Source: Phycisphaeraceae bacterium
Lineage (GTDB): Bacteria; Planctomycetota; Phycisphaerae; Phycisphaerales; UBA1924
NCBI GenBank assembly: GCA_019636795.1
Contig: JAHBWW010000006.1
Coordinates: forward strand, 165,253-229,252
Direction: 5' to 3'
Length of the DNA: 64,000 bases
A program made the position numbers and the translations under genes. The notes beneath the pieces are model-generated. The model made no database searches. It was not told the DNA's origin and was given only the letters and a program-made list of their open reading frames with translations. This document shows positions 46,496 to 54,680 of the stretch, piece by piece (positions within the stretch are counted from its first letter, which is position 1; every line of letters begins with the position of its first letter).

Positions 46496-46536
46496 CAGGG
46501 CGAGGGTTATGGAGTTAGGAGTTTGTGGTGGATTGA

Positions 46537-46842
46537 ACCCGGATCTTTGGGCGTTGGGGGTTTTGGGTGATGCGGGTGGTTGGGTGCGTCCAAAGATCCG
46601 GCGTCCTGAGGCGCGGAAGCGGTGTGTTCGATGTTGGTGGGTTGGGGTGGGAAAGACCCGGACCTTTGGGCGTTGGGGGTTTTGGGTGATGGGTGGTTGT
46701 GTGCGCCCAAAGATCCGGCGTCCTGAGGCGCGGAAGCGGTGTGTTCGATGTTGGTGGGTTGGGGTGGGAAAGACCCGGACCTTTGGGCGTTGGGGGTTTT
46801 GGGTGATACGGAGGTTGCGTGTGCGCCCAAAGATCCGGCGTC
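46537..46842. repeat. Tandem array of three palindromic repeat elements (F1-F3)
   Basis: Copies at 46537-46605, 46656-46722 and 46774-46842, period about 118 bp. The spacers contain TGTGTTCGATGTTGGTGGGT, also found in the his fusion linker at 48.1 kb. The array fills the 382 bp between xerD and the his fusion stop codon; no gene there. Confidence 0.9.
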
Positions 46843-46877
46843 CGGCGTCCGGCGGAGGCGTGGGTTTGGGTGTGGGA

Positions 46878-49730
46878 TCAATTGCGTAATTGTGCTGCGT
46901 TTGCGTGTGCTTGGAGTCCTTCGAGGTTTGCGAGGCGGATTGCGTCGGCGCGGAGCGGGGCTGCGGCGGCGGGGTCGGTGATGGAGATGTAGGTTCGGAG
47001 TCGGAGGAAGTGTGAGACGCTGAGGCCTGCGGAGAAGCGGGCTGTTTTGTTGGTTGGGAGGGTGTGGTTTGGGCCTGCGGCGTAGTCGCCGAGGACTTCG
47101 GCGGAGGCGTGGCCGAGGAAGATGGCGCCAGCGTTGCGGATGCGCGTGGCGAGGGCGTGCGGGTCTGCGGTCATGATCTGGAGGTGCTCGGGGGCGGCGC
47201 GGTTGGTGAATGCGATCGCGTCTTCGAGGTCGCGGGCGAGGGTGAGCGAGGAGGAGGCGAGGCTTGCTGCGGCGATGTGGCGTGATGGGAGCGAGAGAAG
47301 TTGCTGGTCGAGTTCGGCGCGTACGGCGTGGATGAGTGCGGGGTCGGTGGTGACGAGGTTTGCGCGAGCGTTTTCGTCGTGTTCGGCCTGGGCGAGGAGG
47401 TCGGCGGCGATGAGGCGTGGGTCGGCGGTTGAGTCGGCAAGGATGAGGAGTTCGCTGGGGCCTGCGAGCATGTCGATGCCGACGGTGCCGAAGAGGGCTC
47501 GTTTTGCGGCGGTGACGTACGCGTTGCCTGGCCCGACGATGATGTCTACGGGATCGAGTGCGTCGCCGGTGGGGCCTGAGAGGCCGAGGGCGAGTGCTGC
47601 GATTGCGTGTGCTCCGCCTACAGCGAGGAAGTGGTCGGCGCCTGCGATTGCGGCTGCGGCGAGGTTGAGGGGGTGTGCTCCGGGGGATGCGACGACGACG
47701 CGTGGGACGCCTGCGGCGCGTGCGGTGATTGCGGTCATGAGGACGGAGGAAGGGAGTGGGTATAGGCCTGCGGGGGCGTAACAGCCTGCGGATGCGACGG
47801 GCTCGATGGTGTGGCCGGCGGTGCCGCCGGGGATGGGGATGGAGGTTTCGGTGATGCTGGCGCGCTGTGCGAGTGCGAAGGTGCGAATGCGTTCGGCGGT
47901 GCGCTCGAGGAGGGCGCGGTCGTCGGGGTTGAGAGCGTGGAGGGCGGCGTGCATGTCGTCGGGGGTGAGGACGAGAGGTTGGGTGGGTGAGCGTTCGCCA
48001 AAGCGGATGGCGAGATTGCGGACGGCGGCGGGGCCCTGGGTGCGGACGGAGGAGATGATGGAGGCGACGGTGTGTTCGATGGCGGTGGGTTGGGGTGGGA
48101 AAGACCTGGACCTTTGGGCGTTGGGGGTTGAGGGTGATTCGGGGGTTGCATGTGCGCCCAAAGGTCCGGCGTCCTGAGGCACGGAAGCGGTGTGCTCGAT
48201 GTCGGTGGGTTGGGGTGGGAAAGACCCGGACCTTTGGGCGTTGGAGGTTGGGGGTGATTCGGGGGTTGTGTGTGCGCCCAAAGGTCCGGCGTCCAGAGGC
48301 GCGGAAGCGAAGTGAGTTGGTGGGGAGTTGTGGTAGTTTGACCCGGACCTTTGGGCGTTGGGGGTTGGGGGTGATTCGGGGGTTGTGTGTGCGCCCAAAG
48401 TTCCGGCGTCCTGAGGTCCGGCGTCCTGAGGTCCGGCGTCCTGAGAAGCGGAAGCGGTGTGAGTGGGTGTGGGTTTTGCGTTTCCGGGTTTGCGGGAGAG
48501 TTGTGAGGCGCGCTGGTCGAATTGTTGTTCGATGTGCTGGAGGGTTGAGCCTCGGGCGGCGGCGGTGACGAGGGCGAAGTAGATGAGGTCGGCGGCTTCG
48601 TGTGCGGTTTCGGAGGGGGTGGTGGAGTCGGCGAGTTCGGTTGCTTCTTCGAGAAGTTTGGCGCGGAGGAGTGTGGGATCGGCGATGAGGCGTGCGGTGT
48701 AGGAGTCGGGTGTGGCGTTGGTGATGCGCGTGGCGATGGTGCGGTTGAGGGCGGTGAGTCCGGTTGCGGGGCCGAAGCATGAGAAGTCGCCGGTGTGGCA
48801 GAAGCCGGTGCCGGATTGGGTGACGGTGAAACGGAGGGTGTCGCGGTCGCAGTCGGTGTCGATGCGGAGGAGTTTTTGTGTTGAGCCTGAGGATTGACCT
48901 TTGTGCCAGAGGGCGTTGCGTGAGCGGGAGAAGTAGACGCCGGTTTTGGAATCGAGGGCGGCACGGAGGGATTGGAGGTTTGAGTATGTGAGGCCGAGGG
49001 CGGTGCCGCGTTCGTCGGTGACGATTGTGGGCCAGAGGTTGTCGGGGCGGTCGGAGCGGAGTGGGGCGCAGAATCCTTGTGCGAGGTCGAATGCTCCGGT
49101 GTAGAGGGCCATTCCGACTTGAGCGTCGGCGCCTGCGGCGTCGGCGTTTGCGATGTCGGCGGGGGAGCGGACGCCGCCGGCGATGGTGATGCGGACGGTT
49201 GGGCCTGCGCGTTTGACGAGTGCGCGAACGCGGTCGATGTCGAGGCCTTGCATGCGTCCTTCGCGTTCGACGAAGGTGATGAGGAAGTGTGCGGCGTAGT
49301 CTCGGAGTTGATCGATGCGTTCTTCGATGGGGATGTTGGTTGGTTTGGTCCAGCCTTCGACGACGACGTTGCCGTCGCGTGCGTCGAGTGCGGCGATGAC
49401 GCGGTTGCGTGGGAGGTTTCGGAGGATATCGGGGGTTGCTGCGGTGCCGAGGATGACTTTGGCGGCGCCGGCGTCGAGCCATTTGATGGCGGCTTGTTCG
49501 GAGCGGATTCCTCCTCCGACGCGGCATGGTGCGTGGTGGAGGAGTTGGCGGATGAGGACTTCGTTGGAGCCTTTGGAGAGGGCTGCGTCGAGGTCGATGA
49601 CGGCGACTTCGCCGACGAGTGCGAAGCGGTCGATGATGGGGCGTGGGTCTCCGGCGTCGAGGACTTTTTCGCGTCCTTCGACGAGTTGGACGGTGGAGCC
49701 TTGCATGAGGTCGATTGAAGGGATGATCAT
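46878..49730 (-). CDS. hisA-hisIE-hisD: HisA-HisI-HisE-HisD fusion protein
   Basis: One open frame, 950 aa from ATG 49730, overlapping hisF by 4 bp. HisA isomerase about 1-228 (RVGGGIRS, ALDARDGNVVVEGW, TIAGGVRSPADI, VGMALYTGAFDL). HisI cyclohydrolase about 232-322 (YFSRSRNALWHKGQSSG, DTDCDRDTLRF, CHTGDFSCF). HisE pyrophosphohydrolase about 325-415 (LLRAKLLEEATELAD, AHEAADLIYFAL). A repeat-derived linker about 425-550. HisD histidinol dehydrogenase about 553-950 (GPGNAYVTAAKR, AQAEHDENARANL, GDYAAGPNHTLPT). It would carry out steps 2, 3 and 4 and the last two steps of the pathway. The fungal HIS4 protein joins HisI-HisE-HisD; the added HisA in front is unusual as far as I know. All catalytic motifs look intact, and no stop or frameshift separates the parts. 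Confidence 0.9.
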   Translation of the reverse strand: MIIPSIDLMQGSTVQLVEGREKVLDAGDPRPIIDRFALVGEVAVIDLDAALSKGSNEVLIRQLLHHAPCRVGGGIRSEQAAIKWLDAGAAKVILGTAATPDILRNLPRNRVIAALDARDGNVVVEGWTKPTNIPIEERIDQLRDYAAHFLITFVEREGRMQGLDIDRVRALVKRAGPTVRITIAGGVRSPADIANADAAGADAQVGMALYTGAFDLAQGFCAPLRSDRPDNLWPTIVTDERGTALGLTYSNLQSLRAALDSKTGVYFSRSRNALWHKGQSSGSTQKLLRIDTDCDRDTLRFTVTQSGTGFCHTGDFSCFGPATGLTALNRTIATRITNATPDSYTARLIADPTLLRAKLLEEATELADSTTPSETAHEAADLIYFALVTAAARGSTLQHIEQQFDQRASQLSRKPGNAKPTPTHTASASQDAGPQDAGPQDAGTLGAHTTPESPPTPNAQRSGSNYHNSPPTHFASAPLDAGPLGAHTTPESPPTSNAQRSGSFPPQPTDIEHTASVPQDAGPLGAHATPESPSTPNAQRSRSFPPQPTAIEHTVASIISSVRTQGPAAVRNLAIRFGERSPTQPLVLTPDDMHAALHALNPDDRALLERTAERIRTFALAQRASITETSIPIPGGTAGHTIEPVASAGCYAPAGLYPLPSSVLMTAITARAAGVPRVVVASPGAHPLNLAAAAIAGADHFLAVGGAHAIAALALGLSGPTGDALDPVDIIVGPGNAYVTAAKRALFGTVGIDMLAGPSELLILADSTADPRLIAADLLAQAEHDENARANLVTTDPALIHAVRAELDQQLLSLPSRHIAAASLASSSLTLARDLEDAIAFTNRAAPEHLQIMTADPHALATRIRNAGAIFLGHASAEVLGDYAAGPNHTLPTNKTARFSAGLSVSHFLRLRTYISITDPAAAAPLRADAIRLANLEGLQAHANAAQLRN
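48102..48445. repeat. Three palindromic repeat elements (G1-G3) inside the his fusion gene
   Basis: Copies at 48102-48172, 48223-48292 and 48341-48410, then two extra GACGCCGGACCTCAG-like units to 48445. G1 and G2 have both arms changed together (GGACCTTTGGGC with GCCCAAAGGTCC), keeping the stem. In frame on the minus strand they encode DAGPLGAHTTPESPP..NAQRSGS-like segments that form the HisE-HisD linker. Confidence 0.92.
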
Positions 49731-50482
49731 GATCGGATCTCGATGCCTTGTGCGGCGAGTTGTGATTTGATTGTGGCGATGGTGGTGAGTTGGTCGTGGA
49801 AGATTGATGCGGCGAGGACGGCGTGCGCTCCGGCGCTCAATGCGGCGAGCATGTCGGCGGCGGAGCCTGCGCCGCCTGAGGCGATGATGGGGAGGTTGAT
49901 GGAGTCGGCAACGGCGGCGATGAGATTGAGGTCGTAGCCGGACTGGCATCCGTCACGGTCGAAACTGGTGAGGAGGATTTCGCCGGCGCCGAGGGATTGT
50001 GCGGTGCGTGCCCAGTCGATGGCGTCGAGTGTGGTGCGGTGTGAGCCGGAGCGGGTGACGACGTGCCATGCGTTTTGGGCGTGAGATGCTGCGTCGATGG
50101 AGAGGACGACGCATTGGGTGCCGACGCGGGTGGCGAGGTCGGCGATGAGGCGTGGGTTGTTGACGGCTGCGGAGTTGAGGGCGATTTTGTCAGCGCCGGC
50201 GTCGAGCATTGCGAGTGCGTCGTCGATGGTGCGGATGCCGCCGCCGACGGAGAGTGGGATGGAGAGTGCGGCGCGGAGTTGGCCGATGGTGTGGAGTGCT
50301 GCGCGTCGGGACTCGAGGGTTGCGGAGATGTCGAGCATGACGATTTCGTCGGCGCCGTCGGCTTCGTAGCGGGAGGCTTGTTCGACGGGGTCTCCGGCGT
50401 CGCGGAGGCTGGCGAAGCGGACGCCTTTGACGACTCGGCCGTCGCGGATGTCGAGGCATGGGATGATGCGTTGTTTCAGCAT
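49727..50482 (-). CDS. hisF: Imidazole glycerol phosphate synthase cyclase subunit
   Basis: 251 aa. RIIPCLDIRDGRVVKGVRF with catalytic Asp, SVGGGIRTIDDA, LLTSFDRDGCQSGYDL with second catalytic Asp, and IIASGGAGSAADM. Works with HisH. Overlaps hisH by 7 bp and the HisA fusion by 4 bp. Confidence 0.96.
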   Translation of the reverse strand: MLKQRIIPCLDIRDGRVVKGVRFASLRDAGDPVEQASRYEADGADEIVMLDISATLESRRAALHTIGQLRAALSIPLSVGGGIRTIDDALAMLDAGADKIALNSAAVNNPRLIADLATRVGTQCVVLSIDAASHAQNAWHVVTRSGSHRTTLDAIDWARTAQSLGAGEILLTSFDRDGCQSGYDLNLIAAVADSINLPIIASGGAGSAADMLAALSAGAHAVLAASIFHDQLTTIATIKSQLAAQGIEIRS

Positions 50483-51105
50483 TGGGAGAGTTCCTGGGCA
50501 GAGAGTGCGAGCCAGCGATGGAGGAGTTCGGAGCCGAAGCGGCTGGAGAGTTCGGGGTGGAATTGGCAGGCGAGGATGCGTGAGCGCTGGAGTGCGGCGA
50601 TGAATGGTCCGCCGTGATCGGCCCATGCGGCGTGCCAACCTGGGGGGCAGTGTGTGAGGCGGAAGGAGTTGGCGAAGTATGCGTCGCCGGGGGTGAGGAG
50701 GGTTGCGGCAGGATCGGGGGTGATGGAGTTCCAGCCGAATTGCGGGACGCGGACGGTGGGTGGGAAGCGGGTGACGTGTGCGTCGATGATGCCGAGGCCT
50801 TGGGTGTGTGGGGATTCGTCGGATGAGGTTGCGAGGAGTTGGAGGCCGAGGCAGATGAGGAGGGTGGGGCGGTCGTCGGCGATGCGTTGTGTGATGATTT
50901 TTTCGAGAGAGTTTTGTCGGAGGGTTTCGATGCCAGCGGCGAAGGTGCCGACGCCTGGGAGGATGAGGAGTGGTGTAGCGTCGATGGTTTTGGGATCGGT
51001 GGAGAGCGTGACTGCGATGTTGAGACGTGAGAGTGCGGCGGCGACGGAGGCGGTGTTGGCGACGCCGGTGTTGACGATGACGGCGGTTGGTGGTGAGATG
51101 GGCAT
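50476..51105 (-). CDS. hisH: Imidazole glycerol phosphate synthase glutaminase subunit
   Basis: 209 aa. Class I amidotransferase: Cys in ICLGLQLLATSS, His and Glu in ACQFHPELSSRFG; oxyanion region LILPGVGTF. Supplies ammonia to HisF. Confidence 0.95.
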   Translation of the reverse strand: MPISPPTAVIVNTGVANTASVAAALSRLNIAVTLSTDPKTIDATPLLILPGVGTFAAGIETLRQNSLEKIITQRIADDRPTLLICLGLQLLATSSDESPHTQGLGIIDAHVTRFPPTVRVPQFGWNSITPDPAATLLTPGDAYFANSFRLTHCPPGWHAAWADHGGPFIAALQRSRILACQFHPELSSRFGSELLHRWLALSAQELSQC

Positions 51106-51108
51106 GGG

Positions 51109-51702
51109 TCAGAGGGATCCTTTGGTGGAGGGGATGCCTGGTGAGCGTGGGTCGATGGCGATTGCGCAGCGGAGTGCGAGTGCGCAGGCTTTGAATGCGG
51201 CTTCGGCGCGGTGGTGGTCGTTGGTGCCTCGGATGAGGTCGAGGTGGAGTGCGCAGCGGGCGGAGATGGCGAAAGAGGTGAAGAAGTGGGCGATGTTTTC
51301 GGTTGCGATTGGGCCGATGGTGGGGCGGGTGAATGGGAGGTTGATGTGTGGGGCTGGGCGGCCTGAGAGATCGATGACGCAGCGGACGAGTGATTCGTCG
51401 AGTGGGGCGTACGTGGATGCGAAGCGGTGGATGTGTGCGCGGTCGTCGAGGGCCTGGTTGAATGCGGAGCCGAGTGCGATGGCGCAGTCTTCGATGGTGT
51501 GGTGATCGTCGATGTGGAGGTCGCCGGTGCAGGTGAGGGAGAGGTCGATGAGGCTGTGGCGTGTGAGGGCGGTGAGCATGTGATCGAAGAATGGGAGGCC
51601 GGTGGAGATTGAGGATTGGCCGGAGCCTTCGAGGGTGAGGGTGAGGCGGATGTCGGTTTCGGAGGTGGTGCGTTCGATGGTGGCAGTGCGGGGGGTTGTC
51701 AT
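51109..51702 (-). CDS. hisB: Imidazoleglycerol-phosphate dehydratase
   Basis: 197 aa. Manganese-binding motifs FFDHMLTALTRHS, DDHHTIEDCAIALG, and HFFTSFAISARCALH with DHHRAEAAFKA. Only the dehydratase domain is present, so the phosphatase must be elsewhere. Confidence 0.96.
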   Translation of the reverse strand: MTTPRTATIERTTSETDIRLTLTLEGSGQSSISTGLPFFDHMLTALTRHSLIDLSLTCTGDLHIDDHHTIEDCAIALGSAFNQALDDRAHIHRFASTYAPLDESLVRCVIDLSGRPAPHINLPFTRPTIGPIATENIAHFFTSFAISARCALHLDLIRGTNDHHRAEAAFKACALALRCAIAIDPRSPGIPSTKGSL

Positions 51703-52778
51703 GACAGTTGCTCCGAGTTGAGGTGGGTGATGATGGAGGTGAGTTCGCGGGTGAGGCGGTCGAAGGATGCGGTGCAGCCTGGGAGGGTGATGCGGAGGGC
51801 GTCGGCGAGGGATGGTTCGGATGGGAAGGAGCGGATGGCGATGCCGCGGGCGGCGAGTGCGGCGGTGATGTGGGTAGCGTGGGGGGTGCGCGCGAAGATG
51901 AAGTTTGCTTGTGATGGAGTGAGGCGGAGGTTGAGGGCGGTGAGGGTTGCGGTGAGCGCGTCGCGTTCGTGGCGGATGCGCTCAACGGCGGCGAGCATGG
52001 GTGCGCGGTTGTGCCATGCGTTGAGCGCGATGTCGAGGGCGTAGGCGGAGCATGGGTATGGGCTTGCGACGGCGCGGAGGCGTGGGGCGATGGTGGCGGG
52101 CGCGATGGCGTAACCGACGCGGAGGCCTGCGAGGCTGAAGGCTTTGGAGAATGTGCGGACGATGGTGAGGTGAGGCTGGGCGATGAGGTCGGGCGTGGGG
52201 TCTGCGTCTTCGAACTCGGCGTATGCGGCGTCGAAGAGGATTGGGATGTTGCGATCGCGTGCGGCGTTGATGATGCGGGTGCGTGCGTGGGGGTCGATGG
52301 CGAGGCCTGTGGGGTTGTTTGGTGAGACGAGTGCGATGAGGGTGGTGTTGTCGGTGATTGCGTTGAGGAAGGTTGGTGTGGGAAATGGGCCTTGGATCCA
52401 TGGGATGCGGATGAGGTCGGCGCCGGCGAGTGCTGCGCTGCGCGCGATCATGACGAAGGTTGGGTCGTGGAGGAGGATGGAGCGGCCTGGCTCAAGGAAG
52501 GTCTGGCAGAGGCGCGTGATGGCGTCGTCGCCTCCGGCGGTGACGATGACGCGGGCGGGGTCGATGTTGTAGTGCGCGGCGATGGCGCGTTCGAGTGGTG
52601 CGGAGTCGGGGTAACGGCGGAGGAGATCGGGAGAGGGCGGTGGGGGAGTGAGGTTGAGGGCTGGGCCTTCGTTGGCGTCGAGGAAGAGGTCGATGTTTGC
52701 GGGCACGGCGCGGGAATATGCGCTTGCTGTGGCGGCGCGCGAGGCGAAGGGGAGTTGAGTGGTGGTTGAAGGTTGCAT
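51699..52778 (-). CDS. hisC: Histidinol-phosphate aminotransferase
   Basis: 359 aa. FLDANEGPALNL at the N-terminus, VTAGGDDAITRLCQTF, SPNNPTGLAI, and PLP lysine in RTFSKAFSLAGLRVGYA. Overlaps hisB by 4 bp. Confidence 0.95.
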   Translation of the reverse strand: MQPSTTTQLPFASRAATASAYSRAVPANIDLFLDANEGPALNLTPPPPSPDLLRRYPDSAPLERAIAAHYNIDPARVIVTAGGDDAITRLCQTFLEPGRSILLHDPTFVMIARSAALAGADLIRIPWIQGPFPTPTFLNAITDNTTLIALVSPNNPTGLAIDPHARTRIINAARDRNIPILFDAAYAEFEDADPTPDLIAQPHLTIVRTFSKAFSLAGLRVGYAIAPATIAPRLRAVASPYPCSAYALDIALNAWHNRAPMLAAVERIRHERDALTATLTALNLRLTPSQANFIFARTPHATHITAALAARGIAIRSFPSEPSLADALRITLPGCTASFDRLTRELTSIITHLNSEQLS

Positions 52779-52793
52779 GGGTTGTGTGGTGGG

Positions 52794-53660
52794 TTAGAGG
52801 ACGATTTGTTGCGGGGTGGTGACGACGATGTCGGTTCCGCCTCGGGCTTTGATGGCGGGGATGACGGTGGGGAGTTGGTTGCGCAGGACAGCGGACTTGA
52901 CGGCGTAGCCTGCTCCGGCGTGCATGGGTGAGACAGTGGGCTCGCGCATGCAGGGGAGGATCTCGATGACGCGCGCGAGGTTTTCGGAGGAGACGTTGAG
53001 TTCGAGCATGACGCGGGTGCGTGCTTCGAGGACTGAGGCGACGAGCATGACGAAGGATTCGATGCGGGGGCGTTTTTCGGGGGAGTTGATGGCGGCGCGG
53101 GAGGCGTAGATGCGGGTGGAAGAGGTCATGAGCTGGTCGATGATGACGAGGGCGTTGGCGGCGAGGGTTGAGCCTGAGGCGGTGTTGTCGATGATGCAGT
53201 CGGCGTCTTCGGGAGGGAGGACTTCGGTGGCGCCGTAGGAGCGGATGAGGGTTGCGTCGAGGTTTTGGGAGGCGATCCAGCGTGCGGCGATGTTGGTGTA
53301 TTCGGAGGCGAGGATGATGGGGCGATTGGGGAGGCGGCCTGCGGTGAGGATGGATTCGGGGGCGGCGGCGACGAGGCGGACGGGGTCGAGGCGTGTGTCG
53401 AGGAGTTCGACGAGATCTGCGTTGTCTTCGGCGACCCAGTCTGCGCCGGCGAAGCCGAGATCGCGTTGGCCGGTTGCGAGCATTTCGACGATGGCGCGTG
53501 GTTTGAGGATTTTGGTGTCGAAGTTTTCGAGTGCGGTGGTGGGGCGGTAGTCGCGTGAAGATTGGGCGATTCGGATGCCTGCGTCGTTGAGGAGTGCGGT
53601 GACGCTGTCGAACATTCGGCCTTTGGGGAGGGCGAAGCGGATTGTGGTTTTGTTGTTCAT
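52794..53660 (-). CDS. hisG: ATP phosphoribosyltransferase, long form
   Basis: 288 aa; start taken at the ATG at 53660 since GGAG lies upstream of it, not of the ATG two codons earlier (53666). RFALPKGRMF, DLGFAGADWV, and DNTASGSTLAAN motifs; the C-terminal about 75 residues are the ACT-like histidine-binding domain, so the enzyme should be feedback inhibited. First enzyme gene of the operon, 54 bp after the attenuator. Confidence 0.95.
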   Translation of the reverse strand: MNNKTTIRFALPKGRMFDSVTALLNDAGIRIAQSSRDYRPTTALENFDTKILKPRAIVEMLATGQRDLGFAGADWVAEDNADLVELLDTRLDPVRLVAAAPESILTAGRLPNRPIILASEYTNIAARWIASQNLDATLIRSYGATEVLPPEDADCIIDNTASGSTLAANALVIIDQLMTSSTRIYASRAAINSPEKRPRIESFVMLVASVLEARTRVMLELNVSSENLARVIEILPCMREPTVSPMHAGAGYAVKSAVLRNQLPTVIPAIKARGGTDIVVTTPQQIVL

Positions 53661-53714
53661 GCTCATGCTCCGGGTGTTGTGCGGGGAGCCGAGCGGGCGT
53701 CATGGTTGGTCCAT

Positions 53715-53742
53715 GAAAAACGCCGGCTCGGTGCCGGCGTTT
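53715..53742 (-). terminator. his operon attenuator terminator
   Basis: On the minus strand AACGCCGGC, loop ACCGA, GCCGGCGTT and a T-run, between hisL and hisG. GCCGG/CGCCGG stretches at the end of hisL could pair with its arms as antiterminator when ribosomes stall at the His codons. Confidence 0.85.
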
Positions 53743-53770
53743 GGATCAGTGGATGGATGTGGCCATCAGA

Positions 53771-53836
53771 TCACGATCGCGTCCGGCGGTGCGGATGTGC
53801 GTGGTGATGATGATGTTGAAACAGGTTTGTGGCCAT
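53771..53836 (-). CDS. hisL: his operon leader peptide
   Basis: 21 codons from ATG 53836, too short for normal gene finding. Residues 8-12, 14 and 16 are His: CAT CAT CAT CAC CAC, then CAT and CAC with one codon between. The stop is TGA at 53773-53771, about 28 bp before the terminator hairpin. This is the layout of the enteric his attenuator: low charged tRNA-His stalls the ribosome, the terminator cannot form and hisG is transcribed. The start codon lies only about 3 nt after the predicted transcription start, so the leader may be read leaderless. Confidence 0.88.
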   Translation of the reverse strand: MATNLFQHHHHHAHPHRRTRS

Positions 53837-53845
53837 GACGTGGAG

Positions 53846-53873
53846 AGGATAGCGTTGGGCGGGGGGTGGTCAA
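53846..53873 (-). promoter_or_regulatory. his operon promoter
   Basis: Minus strand TTGACC (53873-53868), 16-bp spacer, TATCCT (53851-53846). Predicted start about 53839, just before hisL. Confidence 0.7.
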
Positions 53874-54173
53874 GAGATGATGTTTGAAATGGATGTTTTG
53901 TGGTGAATTGGATGGGATCGTGCCGAGAGATTTGTGGCGAATACAGGTGGGGATGGGGGCCAAACCACCTGAACAGGCGGGTCATGGTGTGGTTTCCACC
54001 CTATTTGTGATGGTGTTGGGACTTGACTCTTGAGATGAGGGGGGGCATACCATTCTCCCGATCTCTGCTGAGCGCTGGTCAATGGTGACTGGGCCAGTTG
54101 GTTCCCGACGCTTTCTCTTGCCCGAGTTCAAGCAGCGGTACAAAGGTTTCAGGGGCAGGATTGGAAGGCAGCC
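53874..54173. other. Intergenic region between the his promoter and the RRM gene
   Basis: 300 bp. TTGACT (54023-54028) and TACCAT (54048-54053) with a long 19-bp spacer may be the RRM promoter, leaving a 5' UTR of about 115 nt. No gene seen; cold-regulated RRM genes often have long leaders, but no specific element is recognised here. Confidence 0.35.
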
Positions 54174-54542
54174 ATGAAGCTGTATGTCGGAAATTTGAGT
54201 TTCAGTATGTCGGAATCGGAACTGCGTGATTTGTTCTCGCAGCACGGCGAAGTTACCTCGGCGACGCTGGTGATGGATCGTGAGACTGGCCGCCCGCGTG
54301 GGTTCGGCTTTGTCGAGTTCGCCAATGACGACGAAGGTCGTGCGGCGATCGAAGCGCTGAACGGGCAGAACATCGGTGGTCGTGACCTGACGGTGAACGA
54401 GGCTCGTCCTCGTGAGAACCGTCCGGGTGGCGGCGGCGGTGGCTTTGGTGGCGGTCGTGGCGGCGGCGGTGGTCGCGGTGGCTACGGCGGCGGCGGAGGC
54501 GGTGGTGGTCGCGGCGGTCGCAGCAGCGGCGGCGGCTGGTAA
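54174..54542 (+). CDS. Glycine-rich RNA-binding protein (single RRM)
   Basis: 122 aa. RRM at 1-80 with RNP2 KLYVGNLSF and RNP1 RGFGFVEF; tail of Gly/Arg (RGG-like) repeats from about 84. Same layout as cyanobacterial Rbp cold-shock proteins and planctomycete homologues. Followed by a terminator. Confidence 0.93.
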   Translation: MKLYVGNLSFSMSESELRDLFSQHGEVTSATLVMDRETGRPRGFGFVEFANDDEGRAAIEALNGQNIGGRDLTVNEARPRENRPGGGGGGFGGGRGGGGGRGGYGGGGGGGGRGGRSSGGGW

Positions 54543-54573
54543 GCCACTTTCGAGTTCGTGAAGAATTCACAGA

Positions 54574-54604
54574 GGGCCGAGGCGTTGTGCTTCGGCCCTT
54601 TTGC
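54574..54604 (+). terminator. Rho-independent terminator after the RRM gene
   Basis: AGGGCCGAG and CTTCGGCCCT with a TTTT run. Confidence 0.8.
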
Positions 54605-54680
54605 TTTTTGTGGATTTATTATATGAGCTGCGTCGCGAGCGTTTTGCAGTAGACTTGGCGGGCGGGTTTGGAGGTTGATG

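Noticed and set aside
42992-48445. Regular repeats with unit about 118 bp that might be a CRISPR array
   Set aside because: Each unit is itself a palindrome of about 70 bp with similar spacers, and several copies lie inside coding genes; no cas genes are present.
46507-49527. Very long second open frame (about 1000 codons) on the minus strand over the his fusion
   Set aside because: Arg/Pro/His-rich composition typical of a GC-rich shadow frame; the other frame carries all His enzyme motifs.
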